Assembly (NCBI GenBank): GCA_965652545.1
Contig: CBFGWV010000162.1
Span: 1 to 11,136 of the forward strand
Direction: 5' to 3'
From: CBFGWV01 sp965652545
GTDB lineage: Bacteria; Pseudomonadota; Gammaproteobacteria; Competibacterales; Competibacteraceae
DNA length: 11,136 bases
Position numbers and translations under genes: made by a program. The notes beneath the pieces were generated by a model, which was not told where the DNA came from, ran no database searches, and saw only the letters and a program-made list of their open reading frames with translations. Shown one piece after another: positions 7,023 through 11,136 of the stretch (positions are counted from its first letter, which is position 1; each line of letters opens with the position of its first letter).

Positions 7023-8189
7023 ATGAGCACAGCAAGCAACACCCGTCGCCGTCTGCGCCTGGGCATGGTCGGCGGTGGCCAGGGGGCGTTCATCGGGGCG
7101 GTGCACCGCATCGCCGCGCGTCTGGACGACCACTACGAACTGGTGGCCGGCGCGTTCGCCTCCGACCCCGGGCGCAGCCGAGCCTCGGCCGCGGCGCTGC
7201 ACGTGGCCGCCGAGCGCGCCTACCCGGACTACCCCCGCATGGCTGCCGCCGAGTGCGCCCGCGACGACGGTATCGATGTGGTGGCCATCGTCACGCCCAA
7301 CCATGTGCACTACGAGGTTGCCAAGACCTTTCTCGAGGCCGGCATCCACGTGATCTGCGACAAGCCGCTGACCACCACCCTGGCCGATGCCGAGGCCCTG
7401 GCCAGTCTGGTCGAACGCAGCGGCTTGTTCTTCGGCCTTACACACAACTACACCGGTTACCCGCTGGTCCGTCAGGCGCGCGAGATGGTGCAGGCCGGCG
7501 AACTGGGCAGCGTGCGCGTGGTGCAGGTGGAATACCCTCAGGATTGGCTGGCCGAGCCGCTGGAAGACAGCGGCCAGAAACAGGCCCAGTGGCGCACCGA
7601 CCCGGCGCGCAGCGGGCCGGCGGGGTGCCTGGGGGACATCGGCACCCATGCCTACAACCTCGCGCGCTTCGTCACCGGCCTGGAGCTGGAGGCCCTGGCG
7701 GCGGATCTGCACACCTTCGTCGACGGCCGCCGCCTGGACGACAACGTCAACATGCTGCTGCGTTTCCGCGGTGGTGCGCGCGGCATGCTCTGGTCCAGCC
7801 AGGTCGCCAGCGGCAATGAGAACGGCTTGCGCCTGCGCGTCTACGGCAGCCGTGGCGGGCTGGAGTGGGCGCAGGAGACCCCCAACCTGCTGCGTCACAG
7901 CCCTTTGGGCGAGCCGCCGCGGCTGCTCACCCGCAACGGCCCCGGTCTCGGTGCGGCCGCCCGCGCGGCCGCACGCATTCCCGCCGGTCACCCCGAGGGC
8001 TACCTGGAGGGCTTCGCCCAGCTCTACACCGACTTTGCCGAGCAGATCCACGCCCGCCTGGAAGGGCGCGCACCCGACCCGCTGGCGATGAGCGCGCCGG
8101 GTGTGGACGACGGTGTGGACGGGGTGCGCTTCATCTCTATGGCACTGGCCTCGGCGGACGACGGCGGTGCCTGGATCAATGTCGTATGA
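7023..8189 (+). CDS. Gfo/Idh/MocA family NAD(P)-dependent sugar oxidoreductase
   Basis: A 388-residue probable cytoplasmic dehydrogenase. Residues 11-135 are the Rossmann domain: LRLGMVGGGQGAFIG (11-25) as dinucleotide-binding loop, IVTPNHVHYEVA (89-100), and DKP (113-115) with the catalytic Lys114. The C-terminal alpha/beta domain carries GDIGTHAYNLARF (204-216), where Asp205 and His209 fit the D-x3-H catalytic pair of the family. The segment IPAGHPEGYLEGF (319-331) lies in the substrate half. Family members oxidise sugar or inositol hydroxyls, often at C3 of glycosides, or reduce keto sugars. No Tat or Sec signal is visible, unlike the exported GFOR enzymes. It sits between the TIM-barrel enzyme (13 bp) and xylB (10 bp). 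The pairing suggests keto-sugar chemistry ahead of XylA/XylB; substrate and direction are unknown. An Ala/Arg-rich stretch (AAARAAAR, 311-318) is encoded by a perfect DNA inverted repeat. Confidence 0.92.
   Translation: MSTASNTRRRLRLGMVGGGQGAFIGAVHRIAARLDDHYELVAGAFASDPGRSRASAAALHVAAERAYPDYPRMAAAECARDDGIDVVAIVTPNHVHYEVAKTFLEAGIHVICDKPLTTTLADAEALASLVERSGLFFGLTHNYTGYPLVRQAREMVQAGELGSVRVVQVEYPQDWLAEPLEDSGQKQAQWRTDPARSGPAGCLGDIGTHAYNLARFVTGLELEALAADLHTFVDGRRLDDNVNMLLRFRGGARGMLWSSQVASGNENGLRLRVYGSRGGLEWAQETPNLLRHSPLGEPPRLLTRNGPGLGAAARAAARIPAGHPEGYLEGFAQLYTDFAEQIHARLEGRAPDPLAMSAPGVDDGVDGVRFISMALASADDGGAWINVV
7951..7974. repeat. Perfect 10-bp inverted repeat inside the oxidoreductase gene
   Basis: GTGCGGCCGC (7951-7960) and GCGGCCGCAC (7965-7974) are exact reverse complements separated by CCGC. 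In mRNA this would be a very stable GC hairpin with a 4-nt loop. No T-run follows, so it is not an intrinsic terminator. It encodes part of an Ala/Arg stretch and lies about 225 bp before xylB. Confidence 0.8.
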
Positions 8190-8193
8190 AGGG
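8188..8193 (+). promoter_or_regulatory. Shine-Dalgarno site deciding a GTG start for xylB
   Basis: GAAGGG overlaps the oxidoreductase stop codon and ends 6 nt before GTG 8200. It directly abuts the alternative ATG 8194, which is too close to initiate efficiently, and lies downstream of ATG 8179. GTG 8200 is therefore favoured. Confidence 0.6.
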
Positions 8194-8199
8194 ATGGCA

Positions 8200-9684
<1,485 letters not shown>

Positions 9685-9695
9685 GGACCGATGTC

Positions 9696-11009
9696 ATGAC
9701 TTACTTCGACGCGATCGCGCCGATCCGCTTCGCCCCTGGCGGCGAGCTGCCGCTGGCGTTTCGCCACTACGACCCCAACCGTCAGGTGCTGGGCAAGTCG
9801 CTGAAAGAGCAGTTGCGCTTTGCCGTGTGCTATTGGCACAACTGGGTGTGGGACGGGCGCGATGTGTTCGGCGCCGGCACATTCCAGCGCCCCTGGCACC
9901 ATGTGGACGACCCGATGGCCGCCGCGCGCCTGAAGATGGACGAGGCCTTCGATTTCATGGCCAAGCTCGGTGCGCCGTTCTGGACCTTCCACGACTACGA
10001 CATCGCGCCGCCGGCAGCCGACCTGCGCGGCTCGCGCGACAACCTGGCGCGTATGGTCGACTATGCGGCCGAGAAGATGGCCCAGACCGGCGTGCGCCTG
10101 TTGTGGGGCACGGCCAACCTGTTCAGCCACCCGCGCTACGCCGCCGGCGCCGCCACCAACCCGGACCCGGAAGTGTTCGCCTATGCTGCGGCCCAGGTGC
10201 AGCAGGCCCTGGAGGCCACTCAGCGGCTGGGCGGCGACAATTATGTGCTGTGGGGTGGGCGTGAGGGCTACGAGAGCTTGCTCAACACCGACCTGTCGCG
10301 TGAGCTGGAGCAGCTCGGGCGGTTTCTCACCCTGGTCGTCGAGCACAAGCACCGTATCGGGTTCAACGGGGCCATTCTCATCGAGCCGAAGCCGCAGGAG
10401 CCGACCAAGCATCAGTACGACTACGACACGGCCACCGTGTACGGTTTTCTCAAGCGCTTCGGCCTGGAGCGTGAGGTCAAGGTGAACATCGAGGTCAACC
10501 ACGCCACCCTGGCCGGGCACAGTTTTCACCACGAGGTGGCGATGGCGCGGGCGCTGGGGATCTTCGGCAGCGTCGACGCCAACCGCGGCGACTACCAGAA
10601 CGGCTGGGATACCGACCAGTTCCCCAACAGTGTGGAGGAACTGACGCCGGCTTGTTACGAGATCCTCCGCCACGGCGGGTTCGACAGCGGCGGCTTCAAC
10701 TTCGACACCAAGCTGCGTCGCCAGTCATTGGCGGCGGAGGACTTGTTCCACGCCCACATCGGCGGCATGGACACCGTGGCCCTGGCCTGGTGCAAGGCAG
10801 CCGAGCTGATCGAGCGCGAAACCCTGACCGCCTTCGTCCGCGAGCGTTACAAGGCCTGGAACGAGTCGCTCGGCCAGGACATCCTCGCCGGCCGCCTAGA
10901 CCTTGCCGCCTTGAGCCAACTGGCCCAGGACCGTGGTCTGGACCCGCAGCCGGTCAGCGGCGGCCAGGAGATGCTGGAGAACCGTGTCAACGCCGTCATT
11001 CACCGCTGA
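9696..11009 (+). CDS. xylA: Xylose isomerase
   Basis: Interconverts D-xylose and D-xylulose in the cytoplasm with two divalent metals. The 437 residues correspond to a class II enzyme (E. coli XylA, 440). All key residues are present and sit two positions before their E. coli numbers: catalytic His99 and Asp102 (FHDYDI); metal ligands Glu230 (LIEPKPQEPTKHQYDYD), Glu266 and His269 (NIEVNHATLAGH), Asp294 (DANRGD), Asp305 and Asp307 (WDTDQFPN) and Asp337 (NFDTKLRR). ATG 9696 is chosen because GAGG (9683-9686), which overlaps the xylB stop, lies 9 nt upstream; the reading frame is open far upstream inside xylB but carries no family sequence there. Last gene of the operon, 11 bp after xylB. Members of the family also act slowly on glucose and other aldoses. 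No obvious intrinsic terminator follows. Confidence 0.97.
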   Translation: MTYFDAIAPIRFAPGGELPLAFRHYDPNRQVLGKSLKEQLRFAVCYWHNWVWDGRDVFGAGTFQRPWHHVDDPMAAARLKMDEAFDFMAKLGAPFWTFHDYDIAPPAADLRGSRDNLARMVDYAAEKMAQTGVRLLWGTANLFSHPRYAAGAATNPDPEVFAYAAAQVQQALEATQRLGGDNYVLWGGREGYESLLNTDLSRELEQLGRFLTLVVEHKHRIGFNGAILIEPKPQEPTKHQYDYDTATVYGFLKRFGLEREVKVNIEVNHATLAGHSFHHEVAMARALGIFGSVDANRGDYQNGWDTDQFPNSVEELTPACYEILRHGGFDSGGFNFDTKLRRQSLAAEDLFHAHIGGMDTVALAWCKAAELIERETLTAFVRERYKAWNESLGQDILAGRLDLAALSQLAQDRGLDPQPVSGGQEMLENRVNAVIHR

Positions 11010-11019
11010 CGGCGCACCC

Positions 11020-11049
11020 GTCGGCCGGGGTGTCGTTGAGGCCGCCGAC
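11020..11049. repeat. Short inverted repeat after xylA
   Basis: GTCGGC (11020-11025) and GCCGAC (11044-11049) are exact 6-bp arms with an 18-nt spacer, starting 10 bp after the xylA stop. A nested CGGCC/GGCCG pair is also possible. There is no T-run, so it may stabilise the 3' end or assist termination but is not a clear terminator. Confidence 0.35.
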
Positions 11050-11088
11050 CGTTGCTGCGGACTTCACCGCAAACGAACCCTGGCACCC

Positions 11089-11116
11089 GTAGGAGCCCTG
11101 CCCTCAGGGCGATTGT
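11089..11116. repeat. REP-like element with GTAG head and hairpin
   Basis: GTAGGA (11089-11094) is followed by a perfect hairpin, GCCCTG (11095-11100), loop CCCT, CAGGGC (11105-11110), then GATTGT. The GTAGGAGC-stem-loop-stem-GATTG layout is the known gammaproteobacterial REP type that is mobilised by REP-associated tyrosine transposases. It is placed between genes, 79 bp after xylA, as REPs usually are. No RAYT transposase gene is in the window. Confidence 0.65.
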
Positions 11117-11130
11117 TCGACCGGCCACGG

Positions 11131-11136
11131 ACAATC
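11131..11136. repeat. Possible start of an inverted second REP (BIME), cut by window end
   Basis: ACAATC is the exact reverse complement of GATTGT at 11111-11116, 14 bp away, which is what a head-to-tail inverted REP pair would show at its inner edge. Six bases alone are weak evidence. Confidence 0.35.

Noticed and set aside
11095..11116. Intrinsic terminator of the operon at the GCCCTG/CAGGGC hairpin
   Set aside because: No U-tract follows the stem, and the flanking GTAGGA and GATTG fit a REP element better, though a REP may still affect transcript ends.

Overview
The window is a GC-rich bacterial chromosome segment with dense, short-gapped, SD-led genes. It most likely comes from a gammaproteobacterium. 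That placement is an inference from E. coli-like XylA and XylB and from a REP-like GTAGGAG hairpin at the right edge of the kind common in Pseudomonas and relatives; genus cannot be read from the sequence. I see no tRNA, rRNA, CRISPR array, transposase or phage gene.

Left part (5-2260): a minus-strand 12-helix MFS transporter and a plus-strand LysR-family regulator of the GcvA type are divergently transcribed from a shared 126-bp spacer. The spacer holds a 13-bp palindrome, a GACT-N9-AGTC dyad and two copies of the palindrome TGAATTCA.

Control region (2261-2408): a 148-bp spacer precedes a large operon. It contains a consensus -35 (TTGACA) lying exactly in the centre of a perfect dyad, TCATGC-N7-GCATGA. 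The dyad fits the LysR-type T-N11-A box, so the adjacent LysR protein is the best candidate regulator. A LacI-like AACCGGTTTCA site lies about 40 bp upstream of the dyad.

Operon (2409-11009): seven co-directional genes with gaps of -20 to +42 bp. The first three encode a ribose-type (CUT2) ABC sugar importer in the rbsA-rbsC-rbsB order: duplicated ATPase, permease, periplasmic binding protein. Next come a xylose-isomerase-like TIM-barrel protein of the AP-endonuclease-2 fold and a Gfo/Idh/MocA NAD(P)-dependent oxidoreductase. The last two are xylulokinase (xylB) and xylose isomerase (xylA), both with complete catalytic residues. XylA and XylB would convert D-xylose to D-xylulose 5-phosphate for the pentose phosphate pathway.

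The unusual point is the TIM-barrel/oxidoreductase pair between a non-XylFGH importer and xylBA. Such pairs are known from inositol metabolism and from 3-keto-glycoside metabolism. The operon may therefore import a xylose derivative, xyloside or related sugar, remodel it through a keto intermediate, and pass the pentose to XylA and XylB. This is an inference and not demonstrated.

Right edge (11010-11136): noncoding, with a REP-like hairpin and what looks like the first bases of an inverted second copy cut by the window end.
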